Of a stretch of DNA of 64,000 bases, positions 40,369 through 47,388 are shown piece by piece. The DNA is taken from positions 5,022,001-5,086,000 of the forward strand of contig NZ_JACCBU010000001.1 of the NCBI RefSeq assembly GCF_013407955.1. Reading direction: 5' to 3'. Below the pieces are notes generated by a model. It was not told the DNA's origin. It saw nothing but the letters and a program-made list of their open reading frames with translations, and searched no databases. Positions within the stretch are counted from its first letter, which is position 1. Every line of letters begins with the position of its first letter. Made by a program: the position numbers and the translations under genes. Source of the stretch: Microlunatus parietis. Its GTDB lineage: Bacteria; Actinomycetota; Actinomycetes; Propionibacteriales; Propionibacteriaceae.

Positions 40369-40443
40369 TGGCGCCCCCGGCAGGATTCGAACCTGCGCAC
40401 AAGGTTTAGGAAACCTCTGCTCTATCCCCTGAGCTACGGGGGC
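40369..40443 (-). tRNA. tRNA-Arg (anticodon CCT)
   Basis: Minus strand, 75 nt including an encoded CCA. Acceptor GCCCCCG (40443-40437) pairs with CGGGGGC; the D arm is GCTC-AGGGGATA-GAGC; anticodon stem GAGGT/ACCTT frames loop TTCCTAA with anticodon CCT; the T arm GCAGG-TTCGAAT-CCTGC is perfect; discriminator base G. Serves as the integration site of the element on its 3' side and remains intact. Confidence 0.95.
40370..40394. repeat. attR within the tRNA-Arg 3' end
   Basis: GGCGCCCCCGG plus CAGGATTCGAACCT; partner of 31951-31974, differing by one G. It covers the acceptor, T-stem and T-loop of the tRNA, so insertion preserved the gene. Confidence 0.75.
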
Positions 40444-40557
40444 GTGACGCGGCAACGCTACCCCGGTCCGGCGCGGTCGGGCCAGTTGAAACCTCCGGCT
40501 CACCCAGCGTGCCGAGTCGCTAGGAATATCGAAGGGGCTAGGCCGGTTGTCGCAGAT

Positions 40558-40998
40558 ATGCCTTTGAATGGACACTACGAACCCAGCCCGTCGGACTTCG
40601 CCCGGAAGCAGGTCGACCTCTACGAGTCGTCCGGAGGCCGGGCGGGCACCACGAACCGGGGCCGCCCGGTGGTCGTGCTGACCACGCTGGGGGCGAAGAG
40701 CGGGAAGGTTCGCAAGACGCCGCTGCAGCGGGTCGAGCACGACGGCGAGTACGCGGTGGTGGCCTCCCTGGGCGGGGCGCCGAAGCCGCCGAAGTGGTAC
40801 TACAACGTGCTGGCCCACCCCGAGGTCGAACTGCAGGACGGCCCGGTCAAGAAGGACTACCGGGCTCGTGAGGTGACGGGCGAGGAGCGGGCCGTGTGGT
40901 GGGACCGTGCGGTCGAGTCGTGGCCCGACTACGCGAACTACCAGACCAAGACCGACCGCGAGATCCAGGTCTTCGTCCTGACGCCGGTCGCGGCCTGA
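40558..40998 (+). CDS. F420-type nitroreductase family protein (DUF385)
   Basis: A protein of 146 residues from ATG 40558. Deazaflavin-dependent nitroreductase pattern: [21 protein letters not shown] (about 37-57), [20 protein letters not shown] (about 69-88) and [15 protein letters not shown]. These split-barrel proteins reduce quinones or nitro compounds with F420H2 or bind flavin. First chromosomal gene right of the element. Confidence 0.88.
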   Translation: MPLNGHYEPSPSDFARKQVDLYESSGGRAGTTNRGRPVVVLTTLGAKSGKVRKTPLQRVEHDGEYAVVASLGGAPKPPKWYYNVLAHPEVELQDGPVKKDYRAREVTGEERAVWWDRAVESWPDYANYQTKTDREIQVFVLTPVAA

Positions 40999-41050
40999 CC
41001 AGGGGCCATGTGGCGCGCGGAGGGTCCGATCCTCCGTAGACTTTGCGCAC

Positions 41051-42076
41051 ATGGCGGTCCGAATCAAGAGCCGGATCATCGTCGCCTGCGCCTGGCTGGT
41101 GCTGGGCGCGGCGATGATCATCGTTCCGACCCTGGTAGCGGTGAACGCGCTGCGGGCTACCCTGGCCGGGCATCCGGTCAATCTGATCTTGACCGTGATC
41201 TGCCTGGTCATCGGCGTGATCGGGATCGCCTGGGGGATCGGCAGCCTGATCCTCGGCGAGCGCTACGACCAGTTCGACCGGAGCGGTCGGCGCCCCCGGC
41301 AGCGCACGCCGGAGGAGATTCGGCGGCAGCTGAACCGGCGGATCGCGCTCGCCGTACCGGCCATGATCATCGGGCTGGTGCTCGTCGTCGCGGTCGGGTA
41401 CGCGAGCCCGCGGGTGGCGGTCGAGCCCGCGCTGGGTGAACTCCGGTCGGACGAAACGGTACGAGTCGTCGACAAACTCACCTGGTACGAGCTCGTACCC
41501 GATCGCCGGGACCGCCACGACAACGTGATCGAACCGACCACCGGCTTTGTCTTCTACCCGGGCGGGCGGGTCGACCCGCAGGCCTACGCGGCGATGCTGC
41601 GGCCGCTCGCCGAGGCCGGCTACCTGGTCGCGGTGCTCAAGGTGCCGCTGTCGCTGGCCATGATCGACATCGACCACGCCCGGTCGGTGATCAACGTACA
41701 TCCCGAGATCGACGCCTGGGCGGTGGCCGGCCACTCGGTGGGCGGGGTCGCCGCGGCCGCCTACCTGGACACCGACGAGCGGGTGGACGGGCTGGTGCTC
41801 TACGCCTCGTACCCGTCGGCCAAGATCAAACGCGACGACTTCCAGGCCCTGTCGCTGTTCGGGTCGGCCGACGAGCAGACCACGCCGGCCCGGGCCGACG
41901 CGGCGAAGGACCTGCTGCCGCCGAAGACCCGCTACGTGACGCTGGACGGCGCGACGCACGACGTCTACGGCGACTACGGCGGCGAGACCGGCGACGCGGC
42001 GGCGGACCGGGACCTGCGCGGCGTGATCATCAAGGAGACCACCGAACTGCTGAAGGCGATCAAGCCCGCCCCCTGA
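41051..42076 (+). CDS. Membrane-anchored alpha/beta hydrolase
   Basis: A protein of 341 residues. Three N-terminal transmembrane helices (about 8-33, 42-68 and 97-117) precede an alpha/beta hydrolase domain: FYPGGRVDPQAYAAML, nucleophile in VAGHSVGGVAAAAYL, LFGSADEQTTPA and the final His in DGATHDVYGDYG. Domain type matches DUF-type serine hydrolases with GHSxGG. Substrate unknown. Upstream of the pyrophosphorylase gene on the same strand. Confidence 0.8.
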   Translation: MAVRIKSRIIVACAWLVLGAAMIIVPTLVAVNALRATLAGHPVNLILTVICLVIGVIGIAWGIGSLILGERYDQFDRSGRRPRQRTPEEIRRQLNRRIALAVPAMIIGLVLVVAVGYASPRVAVEPALGELRSDETVRVVDKLTWYELVPDRRDRHDNVIEPTTGFVFYPGGRVDPQAYAAMLRPLAEAGYLVAVLKVPLSLAMIDIDHARSVINVHPEIDAWAVAGHSVGGVAAAAYLDTDERVDGLVLYASYPSAKIKRDDFQALSLFGSADEQTTPARADAAKDLLPPKTRYVTLDGATHDVYGDYGGETGDAAADRDLRGVIIKETTELLKAIKPAP

Positions 42077-42116
42077 CCCGTTCGGCGAGAACGGTGCTGC
42101 CCTACGATCGGTGCCT

Positions 42117-43493
42117 GTGACCGACGGATTGCAGCGAGCCCAGCAGAAGATGGCCGAGGCCGGCGTCGCCGAGCAGGCGATCAACGTCTTCACCGACTAC
42201 TACCGACAGCTGCAGCAGGGCAGCACCGGCTACATCGCCGAGGACTCGATCGAGCCGCTCACCGATCCCGACCTGCTCAGCGAGGTCGAGCTGGATCCCG
42301 AGGACGCCCGGCGGGCGATCGACCAGACCGTGATCATCAAGCTGAACGGCGGGCTGGGCACCTCGATGGGCCTGGACCGCGCCAAGTCGCTGCTGCCGGT
42401 GCGCGACGGCGCGACCTTCCTCGACCTGATCGCCGGCCAGGTGCTGGCCGCCCGCGCCGAGCACGGCGCCCGGTTGCCGCTGATCTTCATGGACAGCTTC
42501 CGGACCCGGGACGACACCCTGGAGCGGCTGCGCCGGCACCCGGAACTCGCCGTCGCAGGGCTCGACCTGGACTTCCTGCAGAATTCCGAACCGAAGCTGC
42601 GCGCCGACGACCTGACCCCGGTCGAGTGGCCGGCCGACCCGAGCCTGGAGTGGTGCCCGCCCGGGCACGGCGACCTGTACCCGGCGCTGGCGGCCTCCGG
42701 CCTGCTGGACCGGCTGCTGGAGCAGGGCTTCCGGTACGCCTCGGTGTCCAACTCCGACAACCTCGGCGCGGCGCCGAACGCGACCATCGCCGGCTGGTTC
42801 GCCGCCAGCGGGGCACCGTACGCGGCCGAGGTGTGCCGCCGGACCGCCGCCGACCGCAAGGGCGGTCACCTGGCGATCCGGAAGTCCGACCGGCGGCTGA
42901 TCCTGCGCGACACGGCGCAGACCTCGGCCGACGAGATGGACTACTTCACCGACGAGCACCGGCACCCGTACTTCCACACGAACAACCTGTGGTTCGACCT
43001 CGAGGTGCTGGCCGCGACCCTGGCCGAACGCAACGGGGTTCTGGGCCTGCCCATGATCAGGAACGAGAAGACGGTCGACCCGACCGACCCGTCGTCGCCG
43101 AAGGTGATCCAGGTCGAGTCGGCGATGGGCGCCGCCGTCGAGGTGTTCGACGGTGCCACCGCGATCGGCGTCGGCCGGGAACGCTTCCTTCCGGTCAAGA
43201 CGACGAACGACCTGCTGCTGCTCCGCTCCGACGCGTATCGGGTCGCCGACGACGGCCGCTTGGTCAGCACCGCCGACCCGATGCCCCTGGTCGACCTCGA
43301 CCCGGCCCACTACAAGACGATCCAGGCCTTCGACGAGCGGATCCGCGTCGTGCCGTCGCTGCGGGAGGCGACCCGGCTCTTCGTCCGCGGCGACTGGACC
43401 TTCGACCAGCCGGTACGGGTCGTCGGCGAAGCCGTCCTCGACGGCCCCGGCGGCCAAGTCCCACCCTTCCTTCCCCCAACCCCCGCCGACTAG
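42117..43493 (+). CDS. UTP-glucose-1-phosphate uridylyltransferase (UDPGP family)
   Basis: A protein of 458 residues from GTG 42117 (GTG 42111 also possible). It is the eukaryote-like UDPGP family and not bacterial GalU. Nucleotide loop VIIKLNGGLGTSMGLDRAKS (about 76-95), LPLIFMDSFRTRDDT, YASVSNSDNLGA, and HLAIRKSDRRLILRDTAQTS and FHTNNLWF for sugar-phosphate binding. Makes UDP-glucose from UTP and glucose-1-phosphate. The stop codon is the first base of a 47-bp palindromic repeat. Confidence 0.9.
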   Translation: MTDGLQRAQQKMAEAGVAEQAINVFTDYYRQLQQGSTGYIAEDSIEPLTDPDLLSEVELDPEDARRAIDQTVIIKLNGGLGTSMGLDRAKSLLPVRDGATFLDLIAGQVLAARAEHGARLPLIFMDSFRTRDDTLERLRRHPELAVAGLDLDFLQNSEPKLRADDLTPVEWPADPSLEWCPPGHGDLYPALAASGLLDRLLEQGFRYASVSNSDNLGAAPNATIAGWFAASGAPYAAEVCRRTAADRKGGHLAIRKSDRRLILRDTAQTSADEMDYFTDEHRHPYFHTNNLWFDLEVLAATLAERNGVLGLPMIRNEKTVDPTDPSSPKVIQVESAMGAAVEVFDGATAIGVGRERFLPVKTTNDLLLLRSDAYRVADDGRLVSTADPMPLVDLDPAHYKTIQAFDERIRVVPSLREATRLFVRGDWTFDQPVRVVGEAVLDGPGGQVPPFLPPTPAD

Positions 43494-43538
43494 TCACCAA
43501 AGCAGCGGTTTTGACGGCGTGTCGCTGCAGTGCTGACT
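43492..43538. repeat. 47-bp palindromic element B, copy 1
   Basis: AGTCA ... TGACT outer arms and GCAGCG ... CGCTGC inner arms around GTTTTGACGGCGTGT. It shares the stop codon region of the pyrophosphorylase gene. Copy 2 is 43895-43941 in inverted orientation, same length. Confidence 0.75.
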
Positions 43539-43642
43539 GGTCGGCGCGACGCGGCGCGGCGCGACGCGGCTCGGACGTGGACGAGGCCCGGGCCGTGACG
43601 GGTTCCGGGCGTGTGGCGATCCCCCGATGGTCCCGGGTGCCG

Positions 43643-43720
43643 TGTCGCGATTTCTCTTCTGATGGGGCGCACCGGGCGATTTCAACCTTGAACCGTCCGG
43701 CGCCAAGAGAAATCGCGACA
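43643..43720. repeat. 78-bp palindromic element A, copy 2
   Basis: Perfect 16-bp arms TGTCGCGATTTCTCTT (43643-43658) and AAGAGAAATCGCGACA (43705-43720) with a 46-bp centre. Homologous to 140-217. It is placed between the two copies of element B in the 456-bp convergent intergenic space, which holds no gene. Confidence 0.8.
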
Positions 43721-43894
43721 GCGCGAGGGTGATGGCAGCCGTTCAACCGGGTGGTCTCGGGTTTCGATCGTCGGGGCGCCGGATGACGGTCGTCGAGTCG
43801 ACCCGCTGCTGCCGCGGCCCGCTCCAAGCCGGCCAGGCCGGTGCCGACGCTGACGTCCTAGCCCGTCGATCCCCGGTCACTCGCCGCACCGACC

Positions 43895-43941
43895 GGTCAC
43901 CTGCGCAGCGACACGCCGCAAAAACCGCTGCGTTTGTGACT
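43895..43941. repeat. 47-bp palindromic element B, copy 2
   Basis: Reverse-oriented copy of 43492-43538 with the same nested arms (GGTCA/TGACT outer, CGCAGCG/CGCTGCG inner). Ends 8 bp from the stop of the convergent beta-helix lipoprotein gene. The two copies bracket the intergenic region as a large inverted repeat. Confidence 0.75.
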
Positions 43942-43949
43942 GGTCGGCG

Positions 43950-45263
43950 TTAGGGGGTGGGGTGGGCGTACTTGGCCCAGAGGTCCTCGGCGGGGAGCGA
44001 GGTCTCCTTCCCGGAGAGCTTCGGGGCTGCCGGCTTCGCGGACCGGGCGGCCTCCGGCAACTGCGGCTGCTCGGGCGGCTTGATCACGTCGCGGAACGAG
44101 ACACCGCGCGGCGCCGACGGCTGGCTCCACTTCTCGCCGGACGCCTTCGCCCCGCCCTGCGGGCAGGCCCAGATGTGGTCCAGCCCGGTCGGCAGCGTGG
44201 TGCTGAAGTCGTTGCCGTCCAGGCAGTTGCCGGAACCGGGGGCGCGTTCGGTCGCCACGTAGGCAAGATCGACTTCGTTCTCCCGAGCGACGTTGCCGGT
44301 GAGCCGGTTGTCCAGCGGGGCGATGTCCTCGGAGGAGGAGATCACGATGCCGGCGGTCGGGTGGCCGGTGATCAGGTTCTTGCTGATCTCGTTGTCCTGG
44401 CCGCCGGAGATGCCGATCCCGATCCCGTAGCCGCCGTCGGCCTGCTCCGGGGTCTTCTCGGCGTCGTTGTCGGCGATCAGGTTGCCGGCGATCAGGGCCT
44501 TGCGCTGCGGGACGTACGCCTCCTGGTAGTCCGACAGCAGCGTCAGCCCGATCCGGTTGTTGGTGAATCTGTTCCGCACCACCGAGACGACGTTGCTCGC
44601 GTTGGCCTGACCGTAGCCGACCGCGTTGTATTCGGAGATGTTGTTGCGGACGACGATGTTGCAGTCGTCGCACTGGCCGACGTAGAGGCCGGCGTCGGCG
44701 TGCCCGGAGGCGTAGTTGTTCTCGATCACGCCGTTCTGCGAATCGAAGGCGTAGATCCCGTACCGGCCGTTGTTGGACGCGGTGACGTAGCGGACCGCGA
44801 AGCCCTGCAGGGGCGGGAACTTCTTCTCGTCCAGCCGTCGGTAGCCGTCGCTGCCGCTGGCCAGACCGCCGTTCTCGTCGACCAGGCCGGTGACCAGGAC
44901 GCCGTTGAGGTTGAAGCCGCGGACGGTCAGATTGGCGATCGTCACCCGCGGAGCGGTGACCACGATCCCGTTGCCGCGGAGGCCGCCGCCGTCGATGATC
45001 ACCGCGTTCCGGTCGGTCCCGACCAGGGTCACGTCGGCGGTCTTGATCGCCACGCTCTCGCCGTACGTTCCCGGCGCCACTTGGATCGTGTCGCCCGGCC
45101 GCGCCGCGTCGGCGGCCTGCTGGATCGAGGTGGCGTCACCGGGGACCTTGATGGTCACCGGGCCGTCCCCGGGCGGTCGGACCTCGACCTCGGGCTGGCC
45201 GCAGCCGCCGGTCGCGACCAGCACGACCAGCACCACGGCGAGAGCCCAGCGGCGTAAGAGCAT
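43950..45263 (-). CDS. Right-handed parallel beta-helix lipoprotein
   Basis: A protein of 437 residues from ATG 45261-45263. The signal peptide ends in a lipobox, LVVLVATGGC (about 12-21), so it is probably a lipoprotein on the cell surface. NosD/pectate-lyase-like repeats follow: SIQQAADAARPGDTIQVAPG, VTLVGTDRNAVIIDGGG, GNGIVVTAPRVTIANLTV, RYGIYAFDSQNGVIENNYAS, CNIVVRNNISEYNAVG. The C-terminal 80 residues are Pro/Ala/Lys-rich. Likely carbohydrate-binding or lyase; catalytic residues not identified. Confidence 0.82.
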   Translation of the reverse strand: MLLRRWALAVVLVVLVATGGCGQPEVEVRPPGDGPVTIKVPGDATSIQQAADAARPGDTIQVAPGTYGESVAIKTADVTLVGTDRNAVIIDGGGLRGNGIVVTAPRVTIANLTVRGFNLNGVLVTGLVDENGGLASGSDGYRRLDEKKFPPLQGFAVRYVTASNNGRYGIYAFDSQNGVIENNYASGHADAGLYVGQCDDCNIVVRNNISEYNAVGYGQANASNVVSVVRNRFTNNRIGLTLLSDYQEAYVPQRKALIAGNLIADNDAEKTPEQADGGYGIGIGISGGQDNEISKNLITGHPTAGIVISSSEDIAPLDNRLTGNVARENEVDLAYVATERAPGSGNCLDGNDFSTTLPTGLDHIWACPQGGAKASGEKWSQPSAPRGVSFRDVIKPPEQPQLPEAARSAKPAAPKLSGKETSLPAEDLWAKYAHPTP

Positions 45264-45355
45264 GGGGGACAACTTACCGGGGTGGCTCATCCCCGGTGGC
45301 CCACCGGGAGCGGAACCGCAGCCGGGCGCTCCAGCCAACACCTACCATTCCGAGC

Positions 45356-45706
45356 ATGTCCGATGTCGACCCCGCCCTGGCCCGCGCGGTCGGGTACGCC
45401 CTCACCGGCGGCGACCCGGCCCCGACGGGCCCGGCGATCCGGCCGGAGGACCTGATCGGGCAGCTCGGCGGTACGGAGCGAGTGCGGGCCCATGCCGCCG
45501 CGGTCCGCGCGGCGGGCGAGCCGTGGCCACACCCGGTCCCGCCGGAACTCCGGTCCGGCCTGGGCGCGGCCCAGCTGCACGCCGCGATCGAGCGGGCACG
45601 GCAGCAGATCGACCCGCCGCCGAGCCGCCCGGTGCGACGTGCCGCGGCACCGGACGCCGATGATCTCCGGCTGCTCCGCGAGGTGCCCCCGCATCACGGG
45701 GACTGA
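45356..45706 (+). CDS. Hypothetical small soluble protein
   Basis: A protein of 116 residues from ATG 45356, rich in Ala, Pro and Arg. It starts MSDVDPALARAVGYALTGGD; a helical central part (GAAQLHAAIERARQQIDPP) and an acidic end follow. No family recognised. Separated by 16 bp from the convergent mscL. Confidence 0.55.
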   Translation: MSDVDPALARAVGYALTGGDPAPTGPAIRPEDLIGQLGGTERVRAHAAAVRAAGEPWPHPVPPELRSGLGAAQLHAAIERARQQIDPPPSRPVRRAAAPDADDLRLLREVPPHHGD

Positions 45707-45722
45707 GCCGGGAGCCTGGCTT

Positions 45723-46082
45723 TCAGCTCCGGCGGTCGCGCAGCAGGTCGCGGATCTCGGCGAGCAGCTCCTCGGTGGTCGCGGCGGCCTCCGGCTCCTC
45801 CTGCTTGAACCGCTCACGCAGCCGGTTGTACGGCAGCACGATGCCGAAGTAGACCACGAACGCGATGATCAGGAACGTGATCAGCGCGGACAGGAAGGCG
45901 CCGATGTTGATCCCGCCGACCGCCACCGTGCTGAAACTGTCGACGTTGGCGACCTTGCCGACCAGGTCCAAGATGATGTTGACCAGAGCCGTGACCACCG
46001 CACCGAAGGCCGTGGCCATGACGACCGCAACGGCAAGCTCGATGAGGTTCCCTCGCATCAGGAACTCTTTGAAGCCCTTCAC
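45723..46082 (-). CDS. mscL: Large-conductance mechanosensitive channel
   Basis: A protein of 119 residues. The MscL signature spans MKGFKEFLMRGNLIELAVAVV (N-terminal amphipathic helix into TM1), GAVVTALVNIILDL, the periplasmic loop, TM2 (GAFLSALITFLIIAFVVYFG) and the charged cytoplasmic bundle NRLRERFKQEEP. Forms a homopentamer that opens under hypo-osmotic stress. The length matches actinobacterial MscL; GGAGCAGGGG precedes the ATG. Confidence 0.95.
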   Translation of the reverse strand: MKGFKEFLMRGNLIELAVAVVMATAFGAVVTALVNIILDLVGKVANVDSFSTVAVGGINIGAFLSALITFLIIAFVVYFGIVLPYNRLRERFKQEEPEAAATTEELLAEIRDLLRDRRS

Positions 46083-46151
46083 CCCTGCTCCTCCTTGGCG
46101 ATATCGCTGACTGGGCCGCCCGTCGTCGCTGCGACCAAGATCACCAGGACC

Positions 46152-46799
46152 CTAGCGGAGCAGCACCGTCAGGGTCGAGGAACCGGCGGCTCGAGCCAGT
46201 TCGGCGGCGGTCTCGGCGTCGGCCTCCACCAGCAGTAGCACGCCGCCGGTGTCCCGGGACACGTCACCGGCCGCCGGGATGGTCACGATCCGGGCTCGCT
46301 CGACGACGGTCCGGACCGGGCCGCCCTGCCCGTCGGCGGCCAGGACGTCCACCCGGTCGCCGGGCCGCAGCACCGCCGCGAGGCCGGAATCGGCGAGCCG
46401 GACCGGGGCCAGCACTCGCCCCGGACCGACCGACTGCTCGCCGAGCAGGTCGTAGCCGGTCAGCACCTGCCCGGCCGGCACCGGCGCGACGACGAGCCGG
46501 CCGACCACCTGATCGGGGTCGGTCAGTGCGTCGTCGGGAACCGAGCCGGCGGCGACGGGCGATGCCCGGACCTGGCCCTCGGTGACCGGGCTGCCGCCGG
46601 GCAGCAGTTCGGTGGCTCGGAGCACGGTGACGGTGTCCGGCGGCCGCGGGGCCGCGGCGTTGATGCCGGTCAGCACCGCGAGCACGGCCGCGACGACGGC
46701 GAGCTTGCGCCGGTGCCACGACACGGCGCGGGCCAGGCTGCGCCAGGCGTGACGGGGACCGGCCTGACGGGGACCGGGCTGGCGGGGATGGGATCGCAC
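46152..46799 (-). CDS. SAF-domain protein (CpaB/FlgA-like)
   Basis: A protein of 215 residues, GTG start with AGGAGG upstream. One transmembrane helix (KLAVVAAVLAVLTGINA, about 32-48) precedes an SAF domain (VTVLRATELLPGGSPVTEGQ, VGRLVVAPVPAGQVLTGYDL) and an RcpC-like end (LADSGLAAVLRPGDRVDVLA). Such proteins act in Flp/Tad pilus assembly or bind carbohydrates, but no tad genes are nearby, so the role is open. Confidence 0.75.
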   Translation of the reverse strand: MRSHPRQPGPRQAGPRHAWRSLARAVSWHRRKLAVVAAVLAVLTGINAAAPRPPDTVTVLRATELLPGGSPVTEGQVRASPVAAGSVPDDALTDPDQVVGRLVVAPVPAGQVLTGYDLLGEQSVGPGRVLAPVRLADSGLAAVLRPGDRVDVLAADGQGGPVRTVVERARIVTIPAAGDVSRDTGGVLLLVEADAETAAELARAAGSSTLTVLLR

Positions 46800-46903
46800 G
46801 ATGACCTCCTCGGGTTCTCGCCGGGGAGGTTAAGCAGGAAGACGCGGACCGTTCAGGCTGTCCACAGATGCGCGACGGTCGCCGTACCTGTGGACAAACG
46901 ACC

Positions 46904-47287
46904 TCAGGCGGCGCCGGCGCTGACCTTCGAGCCGGAACTGCTGGTGCCGGAGCTGCTCGAGGTCGAGGAGCCGGACTTGGCCGACCCGGAGTCCGACGAG
47001 GACGAGGACGAGGTGGAGGAGTCGGCCTTCTTCGACGAGTCGGACTTGCTCTCGCCGGACGACCCGGAGGCCGCCTCGGACTTCGTACCGCTGCCACCGG
47101 ACTTGCCGTCGGACCGGCTGTCGGTGCGATAGAAGCCGGAACCCTTGAACACGACGCCGACGGCGTTGAAGACCTTGCGCAGCGAACCGGAGCACTCCGG
47201 GCAGGTGGTCAACGGCGAGTCGGTGAACTTCTGCACGATCTCGAGCTCGTTGGTGCACGCGGTGCAGCGGTACTGATAGGTAGGCAT
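46904..47287 (-). CDS. FmdB family zinc-ribbon regulator
   Basis: A protein of 127 residues from ATG 47285-47287. N-terminal FmdB zinc ribbon: MPTYQYRCTACTNELEIVQK, then TTCPECSGSLRKVFNAVGVV and KGSGFYRTDSR. Two C-x-x-C pairs bind zinc. Residues from about 62 onwards are a Ser/Gly/Lys/Asp low-complexity tail, common in actinobacterial members. Putative regulator of unknown target. Confidence 0.88.
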   Translation of the reverse strand: MPTYQYRCTACTNELEIVQKFTDSPLTTCPECSGSLRKVFNAVGVVFKGSGFYRTDSRSDGKSGGSGTKSEAASGSSGESKSDSSKKADSSTSSSSSSDSGSAKSGSSTSSSSGTSSSGSKVSAGAA

Positions 47288-47388
47288 GTGTTCGGGTTCT
47301 CCTCCCGGGCCCGGTCTGTGGTGCCCGCTGGCACTCAAGCATACCGACTGCTAATCGCGCGGGCGAGTCGAACCAATAGGCTGACCCG

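Larger units (their letters stand above)
31951..40394. mobile_element. Integrative element with capsid gene at tRNA-Arg(CCT), satellite- or phiRv-like
   Basis: An 8.4 kb element bounded by a copy of the tRNA-Arg 3' end on the left (31951-31974) and the intact tRNA on the right (att 40370-40394). It carries a tyrosine integrase beside attL, two small Cys-containing proteins, an HTH excisionase-like protein, a PrimPol-helicase fusion, an iteron-like cluster, a scaffold-like protein, an HK97-type capsid protein, a probable broken connector and a DUF6907 protein. No terminase, portal, protease, tail or lysis gene is recognisable. The gene content parallels the M. tuberculosis phiRv1/phiRv2 elements and capsid-forming phage satellites (established comparators). 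Whether it still mobilises is unknown. Confidence 0.85.

Noticed and set aside
40013-40432. Plus-strand coding frame near the right end of the element
   Set aside because: It runs into the tRNA antisense strand and has no recognisable motif or ribosome site.
43492-43941. Insertion sequence bounded by the inverted copies of element B
   Set aside because: The 450 bp between contain no transposase frame; the copies are short palindromes placed at stop codons.
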